This document shows, piece after piece, positions 7,911-16,164 of a stretch of DNA of 53,686 bases. Under the pieces are notes generated by a model. That model worked only from the letters and a program-made list of their open reading frames with translations, ran no database searches and was not told where the DNA came from. The DNA comes from an uncultured Bacteroidales bacterium. GTDB taxonomy: Bacteria; Bacteroidota; Bacteroidia; Bacteroidales; Muribaculaceae. Both the position numbers and the translations under genes were made by a program. The stretch spans positions 1-53,686 of the forward strand of contig CACZNH010000007.1 of assembly GCA_902782465.1 (NCBI GenBank), read 5' to 3'. Numbering within the stretch: the first letter of the stretch is position 1; each line of letters begins with the position of its first letter.

Positions 7911-8693
7911 ATGAAGAAGTATCTGACATTAAGCCTCTTGGCTCTGGTTGTCATGACGATGACGTCATGCCTGCATGTGAAAATCGGCGACAAGGACTGG
8001 TCTTTTGGTGGCGTACACTCCAACAACACGCCCACCCAGGTGCATCAGGTGGATCAGTTAACGACAATGGCTGACTTTGACGCGCTGAATGTGGCTGGTC
8101 CGTTCAATGTCATCTATGAGCAGGGCGAGGCCAATACGGTTCTCGTCAAGGGGACGACCGAGCAACTCGAGAAGATGACTATCTATGTCAAGGATGGAGA
8201 ACTATACATTGACCAACGCGAGTCGAAGTGGTCGGGAAACGATTTCAAGGGCTTGCAGGTGTTTGTCACCGCGCCTTCGATTAAAGGGATAGACCTTGCA
8301 GGCTCGGGCTTGGTTACCGCGCCCAAGGCAGTGACTGTCAATGACCTGAGTCTTGAGTTAGCCGGGTCGGGTGAAATCACCATGGCACAACTGACGTGTA
8401 AGGACCTGAACAACGAGATTGCCGGTTCAGGCAAGGTAATCCTGGGCATTGTTCAAGCCAACGAGGTCAAAAACGAGATTGCCGGTTCAGGCGACATCGA
8501 CATTGCCAGCCTGACCTGCAAGCAGGTTAAGAACGATATCGCCGGCTCGGGTGACATCGTGCTTAAAAACCTCAACGTGGATGTGGTCAAGAGTGACATC
8601 GCCGGCAGTGGCGACATCATCCTGAAGGGTAGAATCGGCAGCCACAGCGAGGACATCGCCGGTAGCGGCAAGGTGAAGATTAATGAGGAGTGA
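7911..8693 (+). CDS. GIN-domain (DUF2807) lipoprotein
   Basis: 260 residues. The lipobox TSC puts the lipid on Cys20. Residues from about 50 to the end form the GIN/DUF2807 'auto-transporter adhesin head' fold, a right-handed beta structure with the repeated word IAGSG (for example EIAGSGKV, DIAGSGDI) at roughly 18-20 residue spacing, seven or so times. Such proteins are surface or periplasmic lipoproteins of unknown ligand. In Bacteroidetes they are often tied to ECF sigma regulation, and the candidate ECF promoter ahead of this gene agrees. No sigma/anti-sigma pair is in the window. Confidence 0.85.
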   Translation: MKKYLTLSLLALVVMTMTSCLHVKIGDKDWSFGGVHSNNTPTQVHQVDQLTTMADFDALNVAGPFNVIYEQGEANTVLVKGTTEQLEKMTIYVKDGELYIDQRESKWSGNDFKGLQVFVTAPSIKGIDLAGSGLVTAPKAVTVNDLSLELAGSGEITMAQLTCKDLNNEIAGSGKVILGIVQANEVKNEIAGSGDIDIASLTCKQVKNDIAGSGDIVLKNLNVDVVKSDIAGSGDIILKGRIGSHSEDIAGSGKVKINEE

Positions 8694-8706
8694 TAATAGT
8701 TAGGAA

Positions 8707-8746
8707 TTAGGAGTTAGAGCGGATACCAACAACTTCTAACTCCTAA
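8707..8746. terminator. Shared hairpin between converging genes
   Basis: TTAGGAGTTAGA (8707-8718) pairs with TCTAACTCCTAA (8735-8746), a perfect 12-bp stem between the GIN-domain gene and the NlpC-like gene. A short T-rich stretch follows on the plus side. It belongs to the class of self-similar spacers described in the findings. Confidence 0.55.
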
Positions 8747-8771
8747 CTTACTTTTATCGGACACCAATAGC

Positions 8772-9752
8772 TTACTTTCTGATTCCTAGCTGAATAAGCA
8801 TCTCGGCGGTGGTGCTGTGACGCACACCGTTGAGATCCCAAAGATAGGCGTTCACGTCGGTGGGCGCCATTTTTCGCGCGTTATTGAAACGCTCGGGACG
8901 CGTGATGCGGGTAAACACCACACGCTGGATGGCGGTCTTGTGGCAACGGCCCATGCCGTAGCCCATCTGCTCGGGGTGTTTGCCAGGGCCGTTGCTGGAC
9001 CAATAAGTCACGGTATCGCCCTCACAACCCATGAAGATGACGCTGTGCCCTGCCTCCTGGTCGGCATCACGGTCGTCGTTGCAGCCGATGATGGCACCGC
9101 TATCGCTGCCACGGCTCTCGTTGCGGTTCCAGAAGATTTTCATCAGGTCGCCAGGAACGGCACGTTGCCAGATGTCGAGGGCACACCACTCGTCATCGGT
9201 GAGGTAACGCTCGTCGGGTGCCTCACGGTTGCGCTGGCTTTTGGCTCCACGATAAGCGGTGAAACTATAGCCCGCACCCAGTTCCCGCACCAGCACACCC
9301 AAGCCGGGGCCGTTGGCGTTGGCACGCCCCCAGAATCCCACGCCGTCATCCTGCCCTACTCCATCAGGATTGAACTCGTCGGCAATGCCCACGCGCGGTT
9401 TCATGTTAACCCACGCCTCGCGCTTGATACGGTGTTTCGTGTCCCAGATAAGAAGCGCCTTGATGAGCACGCCGTAAGTCGCACTGGAGCAGAACGACGG
9501 CTGTGCCTGCTGCGGGTCAAAACGCGGGCGCTCATCGTCCATAGTCATCTGATAGGCATCATGCAGGCCCCGCCAGGTCGTCTTGGCAAACAGGTCGTTG
9601 GGCTTGCTTCCCGTGTAGTAACCTCCCCGCTCGGGAAACGAGTCGATGGCGGCAAGGACAGACCGCTGCCAACTCTGGTTCACCTTATCGCCAGCGGTGG
9701 CGGTATTGGCCAGGCACAGCAGCAGTAAAAATGCAAAAAAGGACGATTTCAT
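8772..9752 (-). CDS. Secreted NlpC/P60-like hydrolase (tentative)
   Basis: 326 residues with a signal peptide (1-20, ending TATA). A cysteine in PSFCSSATYG (Cys88) at the head of a helix, a GDLMKIFW segment (201-208) and a histidine in EAGHSVIF (His236) resemble the Cys-His layout of NlpC/P60 amidases, which cut cell-wall peptides. The spacing is longer than usual and I am not certain of the family, so this is an inference. It starts 12 bases after the superoxide dismutase stop and is probably co-transcribed with it. Confidence 0.5.
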   Translation of the reverse strand: MKSSFFAFLLLLCLANTATAGDKVNQSWQRSVLAAIDSFPERGGYYTGSKPNDLFAKTTWRGLHDAYQMTMDDERPRFDPQQAQPSFCSSATYGVLIKALLIWDTKHRIKREAWVNMKPRVGIADEFNPDGVGQDDGVGFWGRANANGPGLGVLVRELGAGYSFTAYRGAKSQRNREAPDERYLTDDEWCALDIWQRAVPGDLMKIFWNRNESRGSDSGAIIGCNDDRDADQEAGHSVIFMGCEGDTVTYWSSNGPGKHPEQMGYGMGRCHKTAIQRVVFTRITRPERFNNARKMAPTDVNAYLWDLNGVRHSTTAEMLIQLGIRK

Positions 9753-9764
9753 CGAAGATTTCGG

Positions 9765-10376
9765 CTATTTTCTGTAGCGCTCTGCTACCACGTCCCAATT
9801 GATAATCTGCCACAGGGCAGCCAGATGGTCGGGACGGCGGTTCTGGTAATCCAGGTAGTAGGCATGCTCCCACACGTCCATTGTCATCAGCGGACGCAGG
9901 TTGCGACGCATGGGGTTAGAGGCATTGGCCTCCTGGGTGATGACTAGATTGTCCTTATCATCAGCGGCAAGCCAAACCCATCCCGAGCCGAATAAAGCCG
10001 CTCCTGTCTTGGTAAAAATCTCCTTAAAAGCCTCGAATGAGCCAAACTCGGCCTCAATGGCTTCGGCCAGCCGTCCCGTGGGTGCATTGTCGGCCTTGGG
10101 AGGCATGAACTGCGAGAAATACAGGTTGTGGTTCAGAATCTGTCCGGCGTTGTTGAAAAATGTGCCATCACCCACGTTCATAAACACATCCTCGAGTGCC
10201 ATATTCTCCAAACCCGTGCCCGGCAGTGCAGCATTCAGGTTGTTCACATAGGCTGCCAAGTGCTTGCCGTGGTGAAAACCCAACGTCTCGGCACTAATCA
10301 CCGGCTCCAGCGCATCAGGCGCATAGGGCAGCGCCATCAATTCAAACTTTCCCTCTACGGGCAATGTCTTATCCAT
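9765..10376 (-). CDS. sodB: Superoxide dismutase, Fe/Mn family
   Basis: 203 residues. The four metal ligands are in place: His35 (GFHHGKH), His83 (ILNHNLYF), Asp167 and His171 (MDVWEHAYY). The glutamine in NNAGQ next to the second ligand is the position typical of iron or cambialistic enzymes rather than strict Mn enzymes. It dismutates superoxide in the cytoplasm. The promoter's -7 box (10416-10423) is 40 bases upstream. The NlpC-like secreted gene follows within 12 bases. Confidence 0.95.
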   Translation of the reverse strand: MDKTLPVEGKFELMALPYAPDALEPVISAETLGFHHGKHLAAYVNNLNAALPGTGLENMALEDVFMNVGDGTFFNNAGQILNHNLYFSQFMPPKADNAPTGRLAEAIEAEFGSFEAFKEIFTKTGAALFGSGWVWLAADDKDNLVITQEANASNPMRRNLRPLMTMDVWEHAYYLDYQNRRPDHLAALWQIINWDVVAERYRK

Positions 10377-10415
10377 AATAATCTCTATATTTAGTTATTG
10401 TTATACTTCGTTTTA

Positions 10416-10524
10416 CAAAGGTAATGCAAAAAAACTTTCACCACAATCAAGTGCCACATTTTTTTGAAAAACTGCAAAAACAGCACCTTTTAGACCCCAA
10501 AAAACTGCAAAAAGTGTAATTTTG
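10416..10524. promoter_or_regulatory. Divergent promoter region with a 34-base spaced direct repeat
   Basis: For sodB, minus-strand TACCTTTG at 10416-10423 has an ATTG-like distal box at 10444-10447. For the HAD gene, plus-strand TAATTTTG at 10517-10524. Between them AAAACTGCAAAAA occurs twice (10467-10479 and 10501-10513), 34 bases apart, about three helical turns. This would suit a dimeric regulator serving both genes, but that is inference. Confidence 0.45.
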
Positions 10525-10533
10525 CCCCCTCAA

Positions 10534-11391
10534 ATGGGTGGTAAAGGACATAACAGGACACTGTATGTGAGCGATTTGGACGGGACGTTGCTGGGCAACG
10601 ACTCGCAGTTGTCGCGTGGTACGATTGACACGTTGAACCGCATCATCGGCGAGTTGGGCGGACTATTCTCTATTGCTACGGCCCGCACACCGGCCACCGT
10701 GGTGCCGCTGATGCAGGAGGTACACGCCACGCTGCCGTTCATCGTCATTGGCGGCTCGGCCATGTGGAACCCCGTCACAAGCAGCTACGAGCATACCCGA
10801 GGCATCGACGACACGACGGTCAACGCCGTTGCCGACGTGTTTGACCGCCACGGCGCACGCCCGTTTATCTACCGTCGCCATGGAAACATGCTTCACGCCC
10901 ATCATGATGGTCCCATGTCGGCCCAGGAGGAGAGCTTTGTCGCCTCGCGCCAGCATCTGCCCCTCAAGCGGTTCATGCTCGATGACCATTGCTATCGTCA
11001 CAGCGATGACGAGGCGTTGCTCATCTTCGCCATGAACAAGTATGCCGTGCTCAAGGAGATTGCCCAGGACCTGCGCCACGATGTCGCCACCTGTTCGGTG
11101 ATGCTCTACCACGACATCTTTGACGAGAGCGAGGGCTATCTGGAGATTTTCACCGCCGGCACGAGCAAGGCGGGAGCCATCCGCAAGCTGGCACAGGAGG
11201 TGGGCGCCACGAGGGTGGTTGTCTTCGGCGACAACCGCAACGACATCGCCATGATGCAGGACTCCGACCACAGCGTCGCCGTTGGCAACGCCTTCCCCGA
11301 GGTGCAAGCTGCCGCCAGCGAGGTCATCGGTCCCAATACCGCCGACAGCGTCACCCGCTGGATAGAAAACGACCTCTTGCTTAACAACTGA
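10534..11391 (+). CDS. HAD-superfamily (Cof-type) phosphatase
   Basis: 285 residues from the ATG at 10534. The catalytic DLDGT motif (Asp14 and Asp16) is near the N-terminus, and motif IV VFGDNRNDIAMM near the C-terminus; between them is a C2-type cap, as in Cof/YbjI-like sugar phosphate phosphatases. The substrate is not predictable. A TTG at 10522 is also in frame but forms part of the promoter's TAATTTTG box, so the transcript must start just before 10534 and have almost no leader. Confidence 0.85.
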   Translation: MGGKGHNRTLYVSDLDGTLLGNDSQLSRGTIDTLNRIIGELGGLFSIATARTPATVVPLMQEVHATLPFIVIGGSAMWNPVTSSYEHTRGIDDTTVNAVADVFDRHGARPFIYRRHGNMLHAHHDGPMSAQEESFVASRQHLPLKRFMLDDHCYRHSDDEALLIFAMNKYAVLKEIAQDLRHDVATCSVMLYHDIFDESEGYLEIFTAGTSKAGAIRKLAQEVGATRVVVFGDNRNDIAMMQDSDHSVAVGNAFPEVQAAASEVIGPNTADSVTRWIENDLLLNN

Positions 11392-11473
11392 AAATTTTGG
11401 TATGCATCCGCACTACTTTGGCCTTACGCTAAGGCGCGAAGTCGCTAAGATTTATTAAGTTGCAGGCACATCA

Positions 11474-11505
11474 TTTGTTCAATTCACAGGAATACTGTAC
11501 CTTTG
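11474..11505 (+). promoter_or_regulatory. Bacteroidetes promoter of the sensor kinase operon
   Basis: TTTG (11474-11477), 20 bases, TACCTTTG (11498-11505). It rules out a start codon at 11503 and supports ATG 11536. Confidence 0.75.
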
Positions 11506-11535
11506 CCATTCGTTATTCCACAAGACCTGACTCGC

Positions 11536-12744
11536 ATGGCCAATTTGCGCAACATATATGACTCACGACGCATCTGGAAGGTGGTGTTCATCGCCATCTC
11601 GCTGGTGCTGGTGGCACTGTTCCTGTACATTTCCAATAATCTGGTAAAAGACCTTGCCGAACAAGAGCGCGAGCGTATGGAGATATGGGCCGACGCGACG
11701 CGTGAGCTGACAATGGGCAGCGGCGGCGAGGAGGGCGGCACCGACGTGGACTTCCTGCTGCGCATCATCGAGGCCAACCACAACATCCCCGTGCTGCTGG
11801 TCGACAGCAAAGACAATATCCTGGACCATCGCAACTTCCGCTTGCCCGAAGCGGTGGAGAACCCCTTTGACATCTCGCCGACCAATATGGAATACCTGAA
11901 CAAGAAGTTGCGCCGCCTCAAAAACAGCGAGAACAAGATTGAAATCAATATCGACAAGACAACGAAGCAGTATCTCTACTACGAGGACTCGACGCTGCTG
12001 CGACGCCTCGCCTATTTCCCCTATATCCAGCTGGCGGTGCTCATCCTGTTCTTTGCCATCGCCTACTTTGCCCTGATGAGCATTAAGCGTGCCGAGCAGA
12101 ACAAGGTGTGGGTGGGTCTTTCGAAGGAGACCGCGCACCAGCTGGGAACGCCCATCTCGTCACTGATGGCCTGGACGCAGCTGCTGGATTCGATGGGCGT
12201 GGACAAGAGCATCGTCACCGACATGGACAAGGACGTGAAGCGCCTGTCGACCATCGCCGACCGCTTCTCCAAAATCGGCTCCATGCCCGACAAGGAACTT
12301 GTATCCATCAACGAGGCAGTCACCAGCAGCCTGGAATACATGCGCGCCCGCATCCCCAAGCGCGTGAGCCTCAACATCCACACCAACGAGCAGACCAACA
12401 ACGGCGTGATGTTGAGCCAGACGCTGTTTGCCTGGGTGATGGAGAACCTCACCAAGAACGCCGTGGATGCCATGGACGGTGAGGGACGCCTCGACATCAC
12501 CGTCGAGGACAGCCCCAACAATGTCGTCATCCTGGTCAAGGACACCGGCAAGGGCATCGCACGCAAGAACTTCAAGAACGTCTTTACCCCTGGCTTTACT
12601 ACCAAAAAGCGCGGTTGGGGTTTGGGACTGACGCTCGTCAAGCGCATCATCGAGGAATACCACAACGGACAAATCTATATCAAGGAATCAGAGGTTGGCA
12701 AGGGTACCACCTTCGGCATCGAGCTACCTAAAGTCAAGTCATAG
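11536..12744 (+). CDS. Membrane sensor histidine kinase (orphan)
   Basis: 402 residues from the ATG at 11536. Two membrane segments (about 16-33 and 162-182) enclose an extracytoplasmic loop of roughly 130 residues. The kinase core has the H-box ETAHQLGTPISSL (phospho-acceptor His201), N-box ENLTKNAVDAM, G1 box VKDTGKGI and G2 box GWGLGLTLV. No HAMP domain is obvious. No response regulator lies nearby, so its partner is elsewhere. The MBL-fold gene starts 4 bases after its stop and should be in the same transcript. Confidence 0.9.
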   Translation: MANLRNIYDSRRIWKVVFIAISLVLVALFLYISNNLVKDLAEQERERMEIWADATRELTMGSGGEEGGTDVDFLLRIIEANHNIPVLLVDSKDNILDHRNFRLPEAVENPFDISPTNMEYLNKKLRRLKNSENKIEINIDKTTKQYLYYEDSTLLRRLAYFPYIQLAVLILFFAIAYFALMSIKRAEQNKVWVGLSKETAHQLGTPISSLMAWTQLLDSMGVDKSIVTDMDKDVKRLSTIADRFSKIGSMPDKELVSINEAVTSSLEYMRARIPKRVSLNIHTNEQTNNGVMLSQTLFAWVMENLTKNAVDAMDGEGRLDITVEDSPNNVVILVKDTGKGIARKNFKNVFTPGFTTKKRGWGLGLTLVKRIIEEYHNGQIYIKESEVGKGTTFGIELPKVKS

Positions 12745-12748
12745 AGTC

Positions 12749-13570
12749 ATGAGCAACAGCAACACATCACGCGTCACCATGTTGGGCACCGGCAACGCCA
12801 TGTGCGTCAACAGCTACAACACCTGTTTCTACCTGCGCACGCCAGGCGGAGGAATGCTCGTGGACGGTGGAGGCGGCAACGGCATCCTGCGACAGCTCAT
12901 CAATGCCCGAATCCCCTTTGAGAACATCCGGCACATGTTCGTGACACATTGCCACACCGACCACATCATGGGCGCCATCTGGATGATACGCAAAATCTCG
13001 CCCATGATTTTCAAGAACAAGCACAAGGGGCCGTTCACCATCTACTGCAACGATATGGTCAAGCAGGCGCTGCTCACGATGTGCAACCTGATGATTCCCA
13101 GCAAAATCACCAATTCCATCGGCTCAACGGTATTCTTGAGGGAAGTGCGTGATGGCGAGGAGGTGGACATCGACGACATGAAGGTGACCTTCTTTGACAT
13201 CGGCTCCACCAACTTCAAGCAATATGGATTCAGCGCCGTGCTGCCCGACAGGCAACGGCTGGTGTGCCTGGGCGACGAGCCTTACAGTATGCAGTGCGAG
13301 CCCTTCGCCCGCAACTGCGACTGGCTGATGTGCGAGGCCTTCTGCCTCTACAAGGACAGGTTCGTATTCAACCCCTACGAGAAGAACCACAGCACCGCCC
13401 TCGACGCTGGCATGCTAGCACAGGAACTGGGCGTGAAGCATCTGGTTCTCTACCACACCGAGGACACCCACCTCGAAACCCGCTCCACCACCTTCACTGC
13501 CGAGGCGGCACAATACTACAAGGGCGACATCATCGTCCCCGACGATCTCCAATCCTTCGACCTGAAATAA
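12749..13570 (+). CDS. MBL-fold metallohydrolase
   Basis: 273 residues from the ATG at 12749. The metal motif HCHTDH (residues 67-72) and a later GDEP and an H near the end (YHTEDTH) fit the metallo-beta-lactamase fold, closest in feel to the RNase Z/arylsulfatase-like group (NSYNTCFYL, LVDGGGGNGI). The substrate is unknown. It follows the histidine kinase by 4 bases, so co-expression is likely. An open frame that begins inside the kinase gene is not the start. Confidence 0.82.
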   Translation: MSNSNTSRVTMLGTGNAMCVNSYNTCFYLRTPGGGMLVDGGGGNGILRQLINARIPFENIRHMFVTHCHTDHIMGAIWMIRKISPMIFKNKHKGPFTIYCNDMVKQALLTMCNLMIPSKITNSIGSTVFLREVRDGEEVDIDDMKVTFFDIGSTNFKQYGFSAVLPDRQRLVCLGDEPYSMQCEPFARNCDWLMCEAFCLYKDRFVFNPYEKNHSTALDAGMLAQELGVKHLVLYHTEDTHLETRSTTFTAEAAQYYKGDIIVPDDLQSFDLK

Positions 13571-13620
13571 TCCAGAAATACTACTGAAAAAAACAGTAGC
13601 TGAAAACCATCTTTTAATGG

Positions 13621-13700
13621 ACACGAATGGCCATCAATGACCACGAATTCTCATAAATAACCCTTCATGAACATTCGTGGCTCTTCATGGCCATTCGTGT
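13621..13700. repeat. 80-bp imperfect palindrome, copy 1
   Basis: Starts ACACGAATGGCCATCAATGA and ends in its inverted counterpart TTCATGGCCATTCGTGT. The arms are about 38 bases and match at most positions, with CATTCGTGG / CCACGAAT nested inside. A second, related copy is at 41511-41593. It sits between two converging genes. Confidence 0.75.
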
Positions 13701-13720
13701 GTTGAAACCCCGCGACGCTA

Positions 13721-15793
13721 TTATTTCTTTTTTGGTGTGCCCTTTTTGGCTGAGGGACGTGTCGCAGGCTTGCGCTTTGGTGCTTTCATCCTCAGGACTT
13801 GGGCGCTGCGGGCGGGCAGGTAGAGTTTGAGCCAGCCCAGGTGGGCGTCGGCATACAGGCCGTCGTACTCTGTCAGGTGCTTCACACCGCTGTCGATGTT
13901 GCCGTAGCCACCGTAACGCGAGTCATCGCTGTCAAACACACCTTCATATTCGCCCTCAGGGGCCAGCATCGGGTAATCGACATGCGACTGCGTAGGGCTG
14001 AAGTTGAAGACGAACACGAGGTCGCCGCGCATATAGGCCAGCACCTGGTCATCGTCCTTGTCCCACAGTTTGCGCACGGGCAGATGCTGGAAATTCTTCA
14101 CGCCACCGATGAGGTGAATCATGTCGTTGTCCCAGTTGTTCAGGAACTGGTACTTGAGGTCCTCGCGGTCCACGAGGTCCCACTGGCGGCGGGCATACTT
14201 GTAGCTCCATCCGTTGCCTTCGCGCGGGAAGTCAATCCATTCGGGATGACCCCACTCGTTGCCCATAAAGTTGAGGTAGGCTCCGTTGATGAGTGATGCG
14301 GTCACCAGGCGAATCATCTTGTGCAGCGCCATGCCGCGGTCCACGGTGCCGTCATGGTCACCCGTCATCATGTGCCAGTACATCTCCTTGTCGATGAGGC
14401 GGAAGATGATGGTCTTGTCGCCCACGAGTGCCTGGTCGTGGCTCTCGGCATAGGAAACCGTCTTCTCGTCGGCACGGCGATTGGTCAGTTCCCAGAAGAT
14501 GGACGTGGGCTTCCAGTCCTCGTCCTTGCGCTCCTTGATGGTCTTAATCCAATAGTCGGGGATGCCCATCGCCATGCGGTAGTCGAAGCCGATGCCGCCG
14601 TCCTTGAAAGAACGCGCCAGACCCGGCATACCGCTCATCTCCTCGGCAATGGTGATGGCGTTGGGGTTGATGGCGTGGATGAGGATGTTGGCAAGTGTCA
14701 GATAGGTAATGGCATTGGTGTCCTCGCCGCCGTTGTAGTAGTCGTCATAGCTGCCGAAGGCCTGCCCCAGGCCGTGGCTGTAGTAGAGCATCGAGGTCAC
14801 GCCATCGAAGCGGAAGCCGTCGAACTTGTATTCCTGCAGCCAGAACTTGCAGTTGGAAAGCAGGAAATTCAACACGGCATTCTTGCCATAGTCAAAGCAC
14901 AACGAGTCCCATGCGGGATGCTCGCGCTTGTCATCGCCGTAGAAGTAGAGGTCGCCCGTGCCATCAAAACAGCCCAAACCCTCGACTTCGTTCTTGACCG
15001 CATGGGAGTGGACGATGTCCATGATGACGGCAACTCCCTGGGCATGAGCATCATCGATGAGGTGCTTCAGTTCCTCGGGGGTGCCGAAACGCGACGAGGC
15101 AGCATAGAAACTCGACACATGGTAACCGAACGAGCCGTAATAGGGATGCTCCTGGATGGCCATAATCTGGATGGCGTTGTAGCCGTCGGCGACAATGCGC
15201 GGCAGCACGTTGACGCGGAACTCCTCGTAGGAGCCCACACCCTCGCGGTTCTGCGCCATACCGATGTGGCACTCATAGATGAGCAGCGGGGCCGTATTGG
15301 GCTTGAAATCCTTGATTTTGAATTCATAAGGCTGCTCCGGTGCCCACACTTGGGCCGAGAAGATGTAGGTCTTCTCGTCCTGTACCACGCGGGTGGCATA
15401 AGCGGGAATGCGCTCGCCTTCCCCACCCTGCCAGTGGATGCGCAGCTTGTACAGGTCGCCATGGTGCATCGCCCGTTTGGGCAACACGATTTCCCAGTTG
15501 CCGCCGTCAAGCCGCTTGAGACGATAAGGGGCGCACTCACGCCACTCGTTGAACTGGCCGACGAGGTAGATTTCGGTGGCATTGGGTGCCCATTCGCGGA
15601 ACACCCAGCCCTCAGGTGTGCGGTGCAGGCCATAGTAGTTGTAGGCATTGGCAAACTCCACGAGGTTTCCCGTGCCGCCGGTGAGCTCGGCAATCTTGTT
15701 CACAGCGTCCTGGTGGCGGCCGTTAATCGCATCACTGTAAGGCTCCAGCCAGGGGTCATCGTTGATAATCGCAAGATTCTTTTTCTTTTTCAT
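13721..15793 (-). CDS. glgB: 1,4-alpha-glucan branching enzyme (GH13)
   Basis: 690 residues. An N-terminal CBM48-type beta domain (about 45-165, GWVFREWAPNATEIYLVGQFNEW) precedes the GH13 barrel. The catalytic nucleophile is Asp330 (GFRFDGVTSM), the acid Glu384 (IAEEMSG), and the third site SHD at 448-450 (AESHDQAL). The enzyme introduces alpha-1,6 branches into glycogen. The C-terminus carries a lysine-rich tail after the barrel (KAPKRKPATRPSAKKGTPKKK region), which is not part of the catalytic fold. No other glg gene adjoins it. A duplicated promoter lies upstream. Confidence 0.95.
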   Translation of the reverse strand: MKKKKNLAIINDDPWLEPYSDAINGRHQDAVNKIAELTGGTGNLVEFANAYNYYGLHRTPEGWVFREWAPNATEIYLVGQFNEWRECAPYRLKRLDGGNWEIVLPKRAMHHGDLYKLRIHWQGGEGERIPAYATRVVQDEKTYIFSAQVWAPEQPYEFKIKDFKPNTAPLLIYECHIGMAQNREGVGSYEEFRVNVLPRIVADGYNAIQIMAIQEHPYYGSFGYHVSSFYAASSRFGTPEELKHLIDDAHAQGVAVIMDIVHSHAVKNEVEGLGCFDGTGDLYFYGDDKREHPAWDSLCFDYGKNAVLNFLLSNCKFWLQEYKFDGFRFDGVTSMLYYSHGLGQAFGSYDDYYNGGEDTNAITYLTLANILIHAINPNAITIAEEMSGMPGLARSFKDGGIGFDYRMAMGIPDYWIKTIKERKDEDWKPTSIFWELTNRRADEKTVSYAESHDQALVGDKTIIFRLIDKEMYWHMMTGDHDGTVDRGMALHKMIRLVTASLINGAYLNFMGNEWGHPEWIDFPREGNGWSYKYARRQWDLVDREDLKYQFLNNWDNDMIHLIGGVKNFQHLPVRKLWDKDDDQVLAYMRGDLVFVFNFSPTQSHVDYPMLAPEGEYEGVFDSDDSRYGGYGNIDSGVKHLTEYDGLYADAHLGWLKLYLPARSAQVLRMKAPKRKPATRPSAKKGTPKKK

Positions 15794-15824
15794 AATCGGT
15801 CAATTTTATTATCGCGCAGAAAGG

Positions 15825-15855
15825 CAACGGTAGTGCAAGCCGAAGACAGAACAAA
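15825..15855 (-). promoter_or_regulatory. glgB proximal promoter, degenerate
   Basis: TTTG (15852-15855), 19 bases, TACCGTTG (15825-15832). The -7 box has one G in place of T relative to the distal copy. Confidence 0.6.
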
Positions 15856-15906
15856 AAGAATTTATTCTTTTTTTATGTTGAGGCGCAGCCTAACTTCGCC
15901 GAAAGG

Positions 15907-15937
15907 CAAAGGTAGTGCAAGCCGAAAACAGAACAAA
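15907..15937 (-). promoter_or_regulatory. glgB distal promoter, perfect
   Basis: TTTG (15934-15937), 19 bases, TACCTTTG (15907-15914). It is the same unit as the proximal promoter, 82 bases upstream. Confidence 0.7.
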
Positions 15938-16164
15938 AAGAATTTATTCTTTTTTTATGTTGAGGCGCAGCCTAACTTCGCCGAAAGGCAAAGGTATAAA
16001 TTAAACCGCAATAATGACTGATGTTTGGCCCAGTTTTTGCATTTTATGGCCGAAATCGATTGCAATTGATAGAAAAAAAACGACAAAAACGTTGATTTTT
16101 AAAAATTATGATTAATTTTGTCCTTTTAGAAACAAATACTAACAACTAAAATATCTTTATCACT

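Larger units (their letters stand above)
15819..15996. repeat. Tandem 82-bp repeat, two copies plus a 14-base stub
   Basis: Unit one 15819-15900, unit two 15901-15982, then GAAAGGCAAAGGTA again at 15983-15996. The two full units differ at only two positions (CAAC/CAAA and GAAGAC/GAAAAC). Each unit contains one complete Bacteroidetes promoter directed at glgB. Confidence 0.92.
15794..16164. promoter_or_regulatory. Divergent intergenic region between glgB and the metallopeptidase gene
   Basis: This 371-base gap contains no credible ORF. It holds a tandem 82-base repeat with glgB promoters (15819-15996) and, on the plus strand, TTG (16092-16094) and TAATTTTG (16113-16120), the probable promoter for the metallopeptidase gene at 16165. 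The stretch 16000-16090 shows nothing I can name. Confidence 0.6.

Noticed and set aside
11503-11535. TTG start for the histidine kinase
   Set aside because: It lies within the TACCTTTG promoter box, so it cannot be translated from that transcript.
13581-13599. CTACTG-A7-CAGTAG stem as a terminator of the MBL gene
   Set aside because: Only a 6-bp stem and no T-run on the plus side; too weak to list.
14321-16021. Plus-strand open frame of about 566 codons
   Set aside because: Antisense to glgB and running through its promoter repeats; the residue composition is that of a shadow frame.
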